NCBI GenBank assembly: GCA_963746275.1
Contig: CAVVAX010000032.1
Span: 11,591-75,590 of the forward strand
DNA length: 64,000 bases
Source: JAEULH01 sp963746275
Lineage (GTDB): Bacteria; Pseudomonadota; Alphaproteobacteria; Rhodospirillales; Defluviicoccaceae
Direction of reading: 5' to 3'
Under the pieces are notes generated by a model. The model saw only the letters and a program-made list of their open reading frames with translations. It did no database searches and was not told the DNA's origin. This document shows positions 26,577 to 35,713 of this stretch, piece after piece; position 1 is the first letter of the stretch; every line of letters begins with the position of its first letter. The position numbers and the translations under genes are program-made.

Positions 26577-26764
26577 GCGGCGCAATCCTTTGCAGGTGCT
26601 ACGACAGCGCCCTCTTTAGCCGCCCCCACCGCCCCCGGCAACGCGCGCAGTCGCCGAACCTCGCCAGAACCTCGCCAGAACCGCCCTCTCAGAACCTTTC
26701 GGTGAGCGCCCTCCTCACGCCCCGCCGGCTTGCCGCGCCATCGGGGGCTCAGTCGACCGGGGGC

Positions 26765-27586
26765 TCAGTCGACGCTCAGCACCATCTGCTCGCGCACGAC
26801 CACGTTGCCTGACCATGTGGCCCGGGCCTCCTCCTCCAGCCGGGCCATGAACTCGTCGTCGTGATCGGGTTCGTGGTGGAAGATCGCGAGCTGCTTCGCG
26901 CCGGCCATCCGGCAAAGCCGCATGCCCTCGTTCCAGGTGGAGTGGCCCCAGCCGATGTGCTTGGGGAACTCCTCCTCGGTGTAGGTGCTGTCGTAGATGA
27001 CGAGGTCGGCGCCCTCGATCAGGCCGAGGATGTTCTGGTCGGGCTGCCCGGGGACATGCTCCGTGTCGGTGACGTAGCAGATGGCCTTGCCGGCGTGCTC
27101 GATCCGGTACCCCGTGGCCCCGTTGGGATGGTTCAGCGGCGCGGTGCGGATGGCGACGCCGGGATAGAGGGCGAAGCCGTCGCCGGCCTCGAAGTCCTCG
27201 AACTCGACGATGGCCTTCATCGCCTCCAGCGGCACAGGGAACACCGGCTCGTGCATCTGCTGGGCGAGGATGTTGTGCACGCCGCCGTAGCTCTTCAGAT
27301 GCCCGGCCTTGATGTGCAGCCGGCGGCGGCGGTCGTAGGCGGGGCGGAAGAAGGGAAAGCCGTTGATGTGATCCCAGTGGGAGTGGCTGAGCAGGAGGTG
27401 GATGGTGCGCACGTCCGCCTCCAGGAAAACCTTGCCTAGGCAACGAATGCCGGTGCCCGCGTCGAGGACGAAGCGGTGCTCGCCGGCGCTGACCTCGATG
27501 CAGCTCGTGTGGCCGCCATAACCGACATGGCTCGCAGACGAGCAGGCAATGCTCCCGCGCACCCCCCAGAACCTGACGTTGAACAT
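26765..27586 (-). CDS. MBL-fold metallo-hydrolase
   Basis: 273 residues. Metallo-beta-lactamase fold with the metal motif HSHWDH (68-73), FVLDAGTGIRCLG ahead of it, LNHPNGATGYRI, the later Asp in VIYDSTYTEEEF and a final His in FHHEPDHDDEF. It begins MFNVRFWGVRGSIACSS, as in the subgroup related to RNase Z and PhnP-like phosphodiesterases. This points to a cyclic or nucleotide phosphodiesterase, but the substrate is not known. No signal peptide, so cytoplasmic. A 15-base tandem duplication covers its stop codon. Confidence 0.85.
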   Translation of the reverse strand: MFNVRFWGVRGSIACSSASHVGYGGHTSCIEVSAGEHRFVLDAGTGIRCLGKVFLEADVRTIHLLLSHSHWDHINGFPFFRPAYDRRRRLHIKAGHLKSYGGVHNILAQQMHEPVFPVPLEAMKAIVEFEDFEAGDGFALYPGVAIRTAPLNHPNGATGYRIEHAGKAICYVTDTEHVPGQPDQNILGLIEGADLVIYDSTYTEEEFPKHIGWGHSTWNEGMRLCRMAGAKQLAIFHHEPDHDDEFMARLEEEARATWSGNVVVREQMVLSVD

Positions 27587-27675
27587 CCGCGCGGCGTCCT
27601 CCCTTGTCCTCAGGCTTCGCCTGGAGCTTCCCTGCGTATCATCGGGCCTCGCTCAAGCCGCGTCTGTGAGCGTGA

Positions 27676-28407
27676 TCACATTTGCTCCATGCCGACGGCC
27701 GAGCCCGGCTGGAGCGCCAGCGCATCGGCCGCCCGGCCTTGGTTGGCGGCGATCTCGATCAGGCCGTTGGCGTTCTCGTAGTAGAGAAAGGTCCCCGCCG
27801 GCACATCGGAGAAGGTCCGCCCGCGCGCGATCTTGGTCCCACCGACGCTGAGCGCCGCGTCCGCCGCAACCGCTGCGGCGCGCAGGCCGGTGATCGCGTT
27901 GCCATAGCCATCGACATAAATAATCTCGGCCAGATCGTTCGGCCACTCCGGCCGGCGCAAGTCGCCTGCGTTACACTCAACCCCCGGCACCGGCCGGCCC
28001 TGGGACAGCGCCGCGGCCACGGGGGCGAAGAGGTCACGGCCGTGGAACGTGGCGGACAGGCGGGGCGGCGTCCAGGTGATGTGCCAGGCCCGCGGCCCCT
28101 CGCTTCGCCGCAAAACCAGCTCGAACAGGCCGTTGTCGGGGCCGACGAACCACTGCCCCCGGGCGTGTACGACCACCGGCAGGCGCGCGCTGCCGACGCC
28201 GGGGTCGACGACGCTGAAGAAGACCGTGCCGGGCGGAAAGGCCTCGCTGAGAGCGGCGAGCAGGTAGGCCGCGCCCTGGACGCGGTAGGGGGGCACGTCG
28301 TCGAGGAGATCGATGACCGGCACGCCCGCAGCGTCGCGCGCGAGGACCCCATGCACCTGGCCCGTGTACAGCCGTGTGACACCAAAATCCGAAAACAGCA
28401 CGATCAT
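27676..28407 (-). CDS. S-adenosylmethionine hydrolase (SAM hydroxide adenosyltransferase family)
   Basis: 243 residues of the DUF62 family, which hydrolyse SAM to adenosine and methionine. Conserved points: the N-terminal FSDFG with Asp7, VVDPGVGSARLPVVV, FVGPDNGLFE, FHGRDLFAPVAA and, in the C-terminal domain, YVDGYGNAITGL plus YYENANGLIEIAANQG. Complete and alone on its strand, about 90 bases upstream of the MBL hydrolase gene in the same direction. The role in the cell is not established; it would lower SAM levels. Confidence 0.92.
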   Translation of the reverse strand: MIVLFSDFGVTRLYTGQVHGVLARDAAGVPVIDLLDDVPPYRVQGAAYLLAALSEAFPPGTVFFSVVDPGVGSARLPVVVHARGQWFVGPDNGLFELVLRRSEGPRAWHITWTPPRLSATFHGRDLFAPVAAALSQGRPVPGVECNAGDLRRPEWPNDLAEIIYVDGYGNAITGLRAAAVAADAALSVGGTKIARGRTFSDVPAGTFLYYENANGLIEIAANQGRAADALALQPGSAVGMEQM

Positions 28408-28523
28408 CGGTGAAGGTCCGCGGCCGCGGCGCCAGTCATCATTGGCCTAGTGGTTGCATCGCAAGTTGCAGGTGACGTCGAAGGGGCGCGCACATCGTTC
28501 CGGGTAAGTCAGGAGCACGTTAT

Positions 28524-28787
28524 ATGGTCCGCAGTGAGGAGCGCATCATCCCGTATCGGCTGACGACGGCCGAGATCGTCTATCATATGCCCGACCATCC
28601 GAACGTCTTGCAAAACTTCATCTGGCAGGGACTGGACATCGACCCGGACTATCCGGTGCTGCACCGGTTCTTGCGCTTCTGGCAGGACAACATCGAGGGC
28701 CGGCTGCACACGGTGACGGTCGCCGCGACCTCGCTGATCAAGCCGGGCGAGTTCCGCTTCGCGCGGAGCCTGCTGCACATCCATTAG
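28524..28787 (+). CDS. usg: Usg-family protein
   Basis: 87 residues, nearly all conserved in the small alphaproteobacterial Usg family: YRLTTAEIVYHMPDHPNVLQ, FIWQGLDIDPDYPVL, FLRFWQDNIEGRLHTV, then IKPGEFRFA. AGGAG precedes the ATG. The function is unknown; the gene was first noted next to tryptophan genes in Caulobacter. Here it is alone, divergent from the SAM hydrolase. Confidence 0.93.
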   Translation: MVRSEERIIPYRLTTAEIVYHMPDHPNVLQNFIWQGLDIDPDYPVLHRFLRFWQDNIEGRLHTVTVAATSLIKPGEFRFARSLLHIH

Positions 28788-28932
28788 CGGCGAGGGGGAG
28801 CGGAGCCGGCGGCTCTGCTCGCCCCTTTCTCGTGGTTCGAGCGGCGCTGAGCGCAAGGAGTGCACGCTCGCGCTTATCCCTCCCCGCCGCCGGGTGTATA
28901 ACCGGATGGGGGTGTCAGAGGAGGGCCATCCG

Positions 28933-29181
28933 ATGCATCGAGGCGTCAGCGTCACGTTGCCCGAGGAGACGGTTCGCCTGCTCAACAGGATCGCCGAGCG
29001 CGGCGAATGGGCCAACATCATCGACCTTGCCGTCCGCCGCTACGCTGAACACGCCGGACCGGCGGATCTTCGCCGCCGGTTGCTCGGCGATGGCGCCGGA
29101 ACGCACGGACGCCGCCGTGCGGACGGGCCGGAGGCCGCGGGCGGGCTGGACGATGAAGCCTGGAGCCTGCGTGACGGCTGA
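28933..29181 (+). CDS. Orphan ribbon-helix-helix antitoxin-like protein
   Basis: 82 residues from ATG 28933, which has AGGAGGG upstream. MHRGVSVTLPEETVRLLNRI then WANIIDLAVRRYAEH is a ribbon-helix-helix DNA-binding domain of the kind found in addiction antitoxins. The C-terminal part, ending DDEAWSLRDG, resembles the toxin-binding tail (E-E-E-A-W) of MazE-like members, but the middle is unusually Arg/Gly-rich. No toxin gene follows: the next gene is ubiE on the other strand. It could be a relic or a stand-alone regulator. Confidence 0.65.
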   Translation: MHRGVSVTLPEETVRLLNRIAERGEWANIIDLAVRRYAEHAGPADLRRRLLGDGAGTHGRRRADGPEAAGGLDDEAWSLRDG

Positions 29182-29208
29182 GGCGCCGCTGGCCGTCCCG
29201 CGTCGAGG

Positions 29209-30006
29209 CTAGATCCGCCAGGCCGAATGGAGCGCGGCGATGCCGCCCGACAGGTTGCGGTACTTCACCAGGTCGAGGCCGGCGCCCGTGATCATCCGCG
29301 CGAACCTGTCCTGGGGCGGGAAGCGGCGAATGCTCTCGGCGAGATAGCGATAGGCGTCGGCGTTGCCGGTGACGACGCGGCCGATGGCGGGCAGGACGCG
29401 GAACGAGTACTCGTCGTAAACCCGGTCCAGGAGCGGCAGGGCGACGCGGCTGAACTCCAGGCAGAGGAAGCGCCCGCCGGGCCTCAGCACCCGCCGGGCC
29501 TCGTCCAGCACCCGGTCGATGTGGGTGACGTTGCGGATGCAGAACGCGATGGTGTAGGCGTCGACGCTGGCGTCCGCGATCGGCAGGCGCTCGGCATCGG
29601 CGCAGAGCCATGACAGCCCCGCCCCTCGCCCGGCGTCTTCGGCCCGGCCGCGGCCGACCTTCAGCATCTCCTGGTTGACATCGGCGACAATCACGGGTCC
29701 GCCGCCGGCGTCGAGGAAGCGGAAGGCGATGTCGCCCGTGCCGCCGCCGACGTCCAGCAGTTGCATCCCCGGGCGGGGCCTGAGCCAGTCGATCATCGCG
29801 GTCTTCCACAGCCGGTGGATGCCGCCGCTCATGAGGTCGTTCATCAGGTCGTAGCGGTCGGCGACGCTGTCGAACACCTCGCGGACCAGCCCCGCCTTGG
29901 CGCCGGCGGCGACCCGGCGAAAGCCGAAGTCGACGCTGTCGCCACGCTTCTCGTCGGCTGGGACTGGGGTTGCGGGCGGTTCATGATCCGGCATGGCGCG
30001 GACCAT
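29209..30006 (-). CDS. ubiE: Ubiquinone/menaquinone C-methyltransferase
   Basis: 265 residues from ATG 30006 (a second ATG, MPDHEPP, at 29994). SAM-dependent methyltransferase of quinone biosynthesis. UbiE signatures: VFDSVADRYDLMNDLMSGGI, the SAM-binding LLDVGGGTGDIAFR, the DAERLPIADAS motif, YTIAFCIRNVTH, RVLRPGGRFLCLEFSRV and a terminal GGIAALHSAWRI. Complete. It is divergent from mutM with only 34 bases between the starts, so the two share a promoter region. Confidence 0.95.
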   Translation of the reverse strand: MVRAMPDHEPPATPVPADEKRGDSVDFGFRRVAAGAKAGLVREVFDSVADRYDLMNDLMSGGIHRLWKTAMIDWLRPRPGMQLLDVGGGTGDIAFRFLDAGGGPVIVADVNQEMLKVGRGRAEDAGRGAGLSWLCADAERLPIADASVDAYTIAFCIRNVTHIDRVLDEARRVLRPGGRFLCLEFSRVALPLLDRVYDEYSFRVLPAIGRVVTGNADAYRYLAESIRRFPPQDRFARMITGAGLDLVKYRNLSGGIAALHSAWRI

Positions 30007-30040
30007 AGCCGATGGCCACGGGCCACGCTACCTTACGCCC

Positions 30041-30880
30041 ATGCCCGAGCTTCCCGAGGTCGAGACGGTCCGCCGCGGCCTGATGCCGGCGCTTCTCGGC
30101 CGCAGGCTCGCCGAGGTCAGCGCGCACAGGCCCGACCTGCGCTTCCCGCTGCCCAAGGGCTTCGCCGCGCGCCTTCAGGGGCGGCGCGTTGAAGCTCTGG
30201 GCCGAAGGGCGAAGTACCTGCTGATCGGGCTGGAGGGGAACCTGACGCTGCTGGTCCATCTCGGCATGTCGGGCCGCTTCCAGGTGGCGAGCGGGAACGG
30301 GCCGCGCTGCCTCCATGACCACGTCTGCTTCGTCACCGACGACGGCTGGAGCGTGCGCTTCAACGACGCCAGGCGCTTCGGCTATATGGACCTCGTCGCG
30401 ACCGACCGGCTCGCTGACCATCCGATGCTGGCGAGCCTCGGTCCCGAACCCTTGGGCGAGCACTTCACCGGAGCCTATCTGGGTGCGCGCCTCGCCGGCC
30501 GGGCGATGGCGCTGAAGGCCGCGCTCATGGACCAGCGCATGGTCGCCGGGATGGGCAACATCTACGCCAGCGAGTTGCTCTACCGCGCCCGCCTGTCGCC
30601 GCTGCGCGCCTCCGGCAGCGTCAGCGCCGCCGGCGCCCGCCGGCTGGTCGAGGCAATCCAGGCGGTGCTGAACGAAGCCATCGAAGCGGGCGGCTCGACG
30701 CTTCGCAACCACCAGCGGCCCACCGGCGAGCTCGGCTGCTTCCAGCATTCGTTCGCCGTCTACGACCGCGCCGGCAAGCCCTGTCCCGACTGCCGCTGCG
30801 ACCTCGGCCGGACCGGCGGGATCCAGCGCACCGTCATCGCCGGCCGCGCGACTTTCCACTGTTCGAAGCGTCAGCGCTGA
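30041..30880 (+). CDS. mutM: Formamidopyrimidine-DNA glycosylase, fourth zinc ligand replaced
   Basis: 279 residues starting MPELPEVETVRRGL with catalytic Pro1/Glu2 (after Met removal) and Lys58 (GRRAKYLL). It removes 8-oxoguanine and formamidopyrimidines. The H2TH region AGMGNIYASELLYRARLSP is intact. The C-terminal zinc finger begins CPDC and has TFHC, but the fourth cysteine of the usual C-P-x-C-Q-R is Arg277 (CSKRQR; codon CGT where TGT is expected). An extra Cys lies at CPDCRC. Zinc binding may be weakened. The start ATG at 30041 was chosen by family alignment. Confidence 0.95.
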   Translation: MPELPEVETVRRGLMPALLGRRLAEVSAHRPDLRFPLPKGFAARLQGRRVEALGRRAKYLLIGLEGNLTLLVHLGMSGRFQVASGNGPRCLHDHVCFVTDDGWSVRFNDARRFGYMDLVATDRLADHPMLASLGPEPLGEHFTGAYLGARLAGRAMALKAALMDQRMVAGMGNIYASELLYRARLSPLRASGSVSAAGARRLVEAIQAVLNEAIEAGGSTLRNHQRPTGELGCFQHSFAVYDRAGKPCPDCRCDLGRTGGIQRTVIAGRATFHCSKRQR

Positions 30881-30946
30881 TGCTATAGCGGCCAGGCGAG
30901 CTCGCGCGCAAATGGCGGAAATCGCCGGGGCAGAAGGGGAGCGGCC

Positions 30947-31723
30947 ATGGCCTACGAGAACATCATCGTCGAGACCCGCGGCGCCGTGGGCCTGATCACC
31001 TTGAACCGGCCGAAGGCGATGAACGCGCTGAACGCGGCGCTCATGGCCGAGCTTGCCGCGGCGCTGGACGGCCTTGAGGACGACGATGCGATCGGCGCCA
31101 TCGTGATTACCGGCAGCGACAAGGCCTTTGCCGCCGGCGCCGACATCAAGGAGATGAAGGACAAGTCCTTCATGGACGCCTTCCTCACCGACTTCCTCAC
31201 CCGCGGCTGGGAGCGCGCCGCGTCCTGCCGCAAGCCGGTGATCGCCGCGGTCGCCGGATATGCTTTGGGCGGCGGCTGCGAACTGGCGATGATGTGCGAC
31301 ATCATCATCGCCGGCGACAACGCCCAGTTCGGCCAGCCGGAGATCAGCATTGGCGCCATCCCCGGCCTCGGCGGCACCCAGCGGCTGGTCCGCGCCATCG
31401 GCAAGTCCAAGGCCATGGAGATGTGCCTGACCGGGCGGATGATGAGCGCCGAGGAGGCCGAGCGCAGCGGCCTCGTCACCCGCATCGTGCCGGCGGCGGA
31501 CCTTCTCGACGATGCGCTGAAGACCGCAGAGAAGATCGCGAGAATGTCGCGGCCGCTCGCGATGATCACCAAGGAGGCGGTGAACCGGGCGTTCGAGGCG
31601 CCGCTGGCCGAGGGGCTCCGGTTCGAGCGGCGCATGTTCCACGCGATCTTCGCCACCGACGACCAGAAGGAGGGCATGGGCGCCTTCGTCGACAAGCGCA
31701 AGCCCGCGTTCAAGAACCGTTAG
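30947..31723 (+). CDS. Enoyl-CoA hydratase
   Basis: 258 residues, crotonase fold, hydrating 2-enoyl-CoA in fatty acid oxidation. Oxyanion-hole segments AAGADIKEM and GYALGGGCELAM, with the two catalytic glutamates in GGGCELAMMCDI and FGQPEISIGAIPG. It begins MAYENIIVETRGAVGLITLN. AAGGGGAG lies upstream of the ATG. Gene order mutM - enoyl-CoA hydratase - rpsT - dnaA is common in Rhodospirillales and Caulobacter relatives. Confidence 0.93.
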   Translation: MAYENIIVETRGAVGLITLNRPKAMNALNAALMAELAAALDGLEDDDAIGAIVITGSDKAFAAGADIKEMKDKSFMDAFLTDFLTRGWERAASCRKPVIAAVAGYALGGGCELAMMCDIIIAGDNAQFGQPEISIGAIPGLGGTQRLVRAIGKSKAMEMCLTGRMMSAEEAERSGLVTRIVPAADLLDDALKTAEKIARMSRPLAMITKEAVNRAFEAPLAEGLRFERRMFHAIFATDDQKEGMGAFVDKRKPAFKNR

Positions 31724-31846
31724 CGGAAGCGCCTCGGTAAGCTGGACCAGCTGGGCGTTTCACGGTCTTTGCGAACCGCTGGGTCTCATGGCCAGCTCCT
31801 TGCCGTCTCCTGGCCAGCTCGTGCCCAAGCTCCTGGGCTCCGGGAG

Positions 31847-31875
31847 TTGACGCGGGCGGGCTGCGTGGATAAACA
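31847..31875 (+). promoter_or_regulatory. Candidate rpsT promoter
   Basis: TTGACG (31847-31852), 17-base spacer, TAAACA (31870-31875), about 50 bases before the rpsT ATG. Position and spacing fit a housekeeping promoter. Two copies of TGGCCAGCTC lie just upstream. Confidence 0.5.
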
Positions 31876-31925
31876 GGCAGGCTTCAGCCACAAACTGCAT
31901 CGCGACCACGAGGTTTAAGCGGCTC

Positions 31926-32189
31926 ATGGCCCATCACGCTTCCGCGAAAAAGAGGATCCGGCAGATCGAACGGCGCACCGAGGTGAACCGGATGCGCATG
32001 AGCCGGATCAGGACCTTCCTGCGCAAGGTCGAGGACGCCATTGCCAGCGGCGACAAGGAGCAGGCCCGCTCGGCATTTCAGGCGGCCCAGCCTGAGCTGA
32101 TGCGCGGGGCCAAGCGCGGCGTGATCCACCGCAACACGGTGGCTCGGCGGCTGTCGCGGATGTCGGCGCGCATCAAGGCCATGGCCTGA
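31926..32189 (+). CDS. rpsT: 30S ribosomal protein S20
   Basis: 87 residues, very basic and helical: MAHHASAKKRIRQIERRTEV, then RIRTFLRKVEDAI and the terminal HRNTVARRLSRMSARIKAM. It binds 16S rRNA early in small-subunit assembly. Full length for the family. It lies upstream of dnaA, as in other alphaproteobacteria. Confidence 0.97.
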   Translation: MAHHASAKKRIRQIERRTEVNRMRMSRIRTFLRKVEDAIASGDKEQARSAFQAAQPELMRGAKRGVIHRNTVARRLSRMSARIKAMA

Positions 32190-32933
32190 GCCGACCGGAC
32201 TTCCGCCGGCCGCCCGTGCCGGCGCCCTCCGCGCTCTATGTTCTCCTGCTAATGCAATCATAGGATTAGGCCCGCCGCTTCGGCTTGGGCCAGTCTCGGC
32301 GACCGGCCGCTAAGCGCTGGAACGTTCGCACTATTCTGACCGTCCGCGGCAGCGCTATCTGTCGGCTAATTCTACTACCATTGGTGGCGGCACGCGGCGG
32401 TTGTTCTCCAGATTGTCAAGGGATTTTTTTTAGTCGTTCTGCTTTCGACCACGTTGCGCCTGGCGGTTCCGTTCAGTACAGTCTCGGCCTCGCCCATAAC
32501 ACCATTGTGGAGAAGTCGTGCAGCACAAGTTAAGTTTGTGATTGACATGACGAAGGGCGAAATACGGGACCATAAATCTCCGTGTAAGACTTCCTGACGA
32601 CTTGGCCTTTATTGGCTTTTGCGCGGGACAGCGCCAACTATAAGAAAAACTCGACGGGACGTGATTTGTGGGGTGCGCCGCAGATGCGGGTGTTCTGGAT
32701 GAGCTTGGACGACGTGTGTGTTCGTCCAGAACAAGGCCTCGCCTCGGCGGCCGACCCGAGCATGGAAGGGGCTCGTTGCCCGGCAGGCCGCAGGCGCGGC
32801 CGGACGTGCGGCGTCAGACCTCACCGTGCGCGAGGCCGACCGGTGGGCGAGGAGCCGGTCGGTTCGCCAGCAATCATCATCCCGTCGGCCCGATGTCGGG
32901 AGGCGCACGGAAGCAGCAGCGGGATGATGACGC
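32190..32933. other. Long gap upstream of dnaA
   Basis: About 740 bases without a supported gene; parts (about 32230-32660) are clearly AT-richer than the surroundings. It must hold the dnaA promoter. I see one weak DnaA-box-like word (TTGTGGAGAA near 32505) but no cluster of TTATCCACA boxes, so there is no direct sign that this is the replication origin. A run of eight T at about 32426 lacks a preceding hairpin. Short open frames here have no protein-like features. Confidence 0.5.
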
Positions 32934-34337
32934 GTGGTGGAGAACGGAACGTTCCTTGACTCCCAATGGCAGCGGGTCAGCGGCCTGCTCAGGGCGGAGA
33001 TCGGCGAGGCCGCTTACCGCAGCTGGCTGAGGCCGATGGCCGTCTGCGGCGAGTGCGACGGCTTCGTCACCCTGAAGGTGCCGACGCGGTTCATGCGCGA
33101 CTGGGTGGTCGCCCACTACGCGGATCGCATGCGGGCCCTGTGGGGCGGCGAGAACCCCAAGGTGCAGGGGATCAACATCGTCGTCGAGGCCGAGCGGGCG
33201 GCCGGCAACGGGCGGGAGCTTAACCTCGTCGCCAGCGCCGCCGGCGGCGCGGAGATCCGCGCCGCGGCCGTGGCCTGTGAGCAGGCGCCACGGGAGGAGC
33301 AGGATCCGCGCGACATCGGCGCGCCGCTTGACAGCCGCTTCACCTTCGAGAATTTCGTCGTCGGCAAGCCCAACGAGTTCGCCTATGCCGCGGCGAGGCG
33401 GGTCGCCGACGCCGGCAAGGTGTCGTTCAACCCGCTGTTCCTCTACGGCGGGGTGGGCCTCGGCAAGACCCACCTGATGCACGCCATCGCCTGGCACATC
33501 CGCCGCCGTGAACCCGCGCGCAGCGTCGTCTATCTGTCCGCCGAGAAGTTCCTCTACCGCTTCATCCGCGCTCTGCGCGAGCAGAACACCGTCGACTTCA
33601 AGGCGCAGTTCCGCTCGGTGGACATGCTGATGATCGACGACGTCCAGTTCATCAGCGGCAAGGACTCGACCCAGGAGGAGTTTTTCCACACCTTCAACAC
33701 CCTGGTCGACCAGGGGCGGCAGATCGTGCTGTCCGCCGACAAGTCGCCCTCCGACCTGGAAGGGATGCAAGAGCGGCTGAAGTCGAGGCTGAGCTGCGGC
33801 CTGGTCGCCGACATCCACGCCACCACCTACGAGCTCCGGCTCGGCATCCTCGAGGCCAAGGCCGAGCGCCTTGGCGTCGAGATCCCGCGCAAGGTGATGG
33901 AGTTTCTCGCCCACCGCATCTCCTCCAACGTCCGCGAGCTGGAGGGCGCGCTCAATCGGGTGGTCGCGCACGCGCAACTCGTCGGCCGCGACATCTCGCT
34001 GGAGACGACCCAGGAGGTCCTCCACGATCTGCTTCGCTCCAACGACCGGCGGGTCTCCATCGAGGACATCCAGAAGCGGGTCGCCGAGCACTTCAACATC
34101 CGCATCTCGGACATGCATTCCGCCCGCAGGGCTCGGTCCATCGCCCGGCCGAGGCAGGTTGCGATGTATCTCGCCAAACAGCTCACGACGCGGTCGTTGC
34201 CGGAGATCGGCCGCAAGTTTGGCGGCCGCGACCACACCACCGTCATGCATGCGGTCCGCAAGGTCGAGGAGCTGTGCACCCAGGACGCGGGCTTTGCCGA
34301 GGATCTGGAGCTTCTGCGGCGTATGCTGCGGGCTTGA
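32934..34337 (+). CDS. dnaA: Chromosomal replication initiator DnaA
   Basis: 467 residues from GTG 32934 (or 32937). Domain I (~1-85: WQRVSGLLRAEIGEAAYRSW), a short linker, then the AAA+ domain with Walker A GGVGLGKT (172-179), Walker B MLMIDDVQFISGK and the sensor region. The C-terminal DNA-binding domain carries the signature GGRDHTTVMHAVRKVE. It binds DnaA boxes and opens the origin. Complete and typical in length. dnaN follows after about 160 bases. Confidence 0.97.
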   Translation: MVENGTFLDSQWQRVSGLLRAEIGEAAYRSWLRPMAVCGECDGFVTLKVPTRFMRDWVVAHYADRMRALWGGENPKVQGINIVVEAERAAGNGRELNLVASAAGGAEIRAAAVACEQAPREEQDPRDIGAPLDSRFTFENFVVGKPNEFAYAAARRVADAGKVSFNPLFLYGGVGLGKTHLMHAIAWHIRRREPARSVVYLSAEKFLYRFIRALREQNTVDFKAQFRSVDMLMIDDVQFISGKDSTQEEFFHTFNTLVDQGRQIVLSADKSPSDLEGMQERLKSRLSCGLVADIHATTYELRLGILEAKAERLGVEIPRKVMEFLAHRISSNVRELEGALNRVVAHAQLVGRDISLETTQEVLHDLLRSNDRRVSIEDIQKRVAEHFNIRISDMHSARRARSIARPRQVAMYLAKQLTTRSLPEIGRKFGGRDHTTVMHAVRKVEELCTQDAGFAEDLELLRRMLRA

Positions 34338-34500
34338 CACCGTGCGCTGCGGCACGCCCCGCGCCGAAATGTCTGCCGCTGCCCTGACCCGGCTGCTATA
34401 GTAGGCGAGGCCGCGCGGCAACTCGCAAGTGCGCCGGGTCGGCCGCCGCGGCCACCTTTTCGGCTGCGGCAGAAGAACACTCGCTCGGATCGCAACCACG

Positions 34501-35620
34501 ATGAAACTGACACTCGACCGTGCGGCTCTGCTCAAGGCGCTGGCGCACGTGCAAAGCGTCGTCGAGCGGCGCAACACGATTCCGATTCTGTCGAACGTCA
34601 AGCTGGAGGCGGAAACCGACGTCCTTCGGCTGACCGCGACCGATATGGATCTCGACGTCGCCGAGGCCGCCGACGCCGATGTAGCCGGCATCGGCGTGAC
34701 GACGGCGCCGGCGCATACGCTTTACGAGATCGTGCGCAAGCTGCCGGACGGCGGCCAGATCGAGATCGAGGCGGCCGACGGCGGCCAGCAGATGGTCCTG
34801 CGCTGCGGCCGGTCGCGCTTCACCCTGGCCTGCCTGCCGGTCGAGGACTTCCCGGTGATGGCCGCGGGCGATCTGCCGCATGCTTTCCGCCTGTCCGCGC
34901 ACGAGCTGCGCGGCCTGATCGACCGCACCCGCTTCGCCATCTCGACGGAGGAGACGCGCTACTACCTCAACGGCATCTACCTGCATGTCATCAACAAGGC
35001 CGGCGTCGACGTTCTGCGCGCCGTGGCCACGGACGGCCATCGCCTCGCCAGCGTCGAGGTGAACCTGCCCGACGGGGCCGCAGGGCATGCCCGGCGTGAT
35101 CATTCCGCGCAAGACCGTGGGCGAGCTGCGCAAGCTCGTCGACGATGGCGACGAGGACATCGAGATCGGCGTCTCGGAGAGCAAGATCCGCTTCGCCGCC
35201 GGTCGCGCGGTGCTGACGTCGAAGCTGATCGACGGCACGTTCCCCGATTACGAGCGGGTGATCCCCACCGGCAACGACAAGACCCTGGACGTCGGCTGCA
35301 AGGCGTTTTCGGCGGCGGTCGACCGGGTCTCTGCGATCTCCAGCGACCGCTCGCGGGCGGTGAAGATGGCGATGACCAACGGAACGCTGGTTCTTTCGGC
35401 CAGCAGCCCGGACAGTGGCAGCGCCACCGAGGAGCTCGAGGTGAAATACCGCGGCGATACCCTGGAAATCGGCTTCAACTCTCGCTACCTTCTTGATATA
35501 ACCCAACAAATCGAGGGCGAAGAGGCCCGCTTCTCCATCGCCGACGCCTCCTCGCCGACGATCTTGCAGGAACTGGGTGATTCCGGGGCGATCTACGTGC
35601 TGATGCCGATGCGCGTCTGA
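34501..35620 (+). CDS. dnaN: DNA polymerase III sliding clamp (one frameshift)
   Basis: ATG 34501 begins MKLTLDRAALLKALAHVQSV. It proceeds through three clamp domains to the normal end LQELGDSGAIYVLMPMRV, about 372 residues. The frame breaks at 35081-35090, where GCAGGGCATG should read GCAGGCATG (one G too many): VNLPDGAAG then MPGVIIPRKTVGEL. The clamp is essential, so a base error in the G run is the likeliest cause. It tethers the polymerase to DNA and sits between dnaA and recF as in most bacteria. Confidence 0.94.
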
Positions 35621-35713
35621 TTGCCGGCGGGCGTACGATCGCAGGGTTGTTCAAGCTGGACGGGCTGAGTTTCGAACACGCGAAGCGAGCCGGACGTCGG
35701 GTGCCGGGTCTCC

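Noticed and set aside
29981..31642. 553-codon open frame opposite mutM and the enoyl-CoA hydratase
   Set aside because: Spans two real genes on the other strand; no recognisable sequence.
32190..32933. Replication origin next to dnaA
   Set aside because: Only one weak DnaA-box-like word; no cluster or typical origin layout.
32285..32959. Several short frames in the gap before dnaA
   Set aside because: No ribosome sites, no protein-like pattern; the gap is better read as regulatory.
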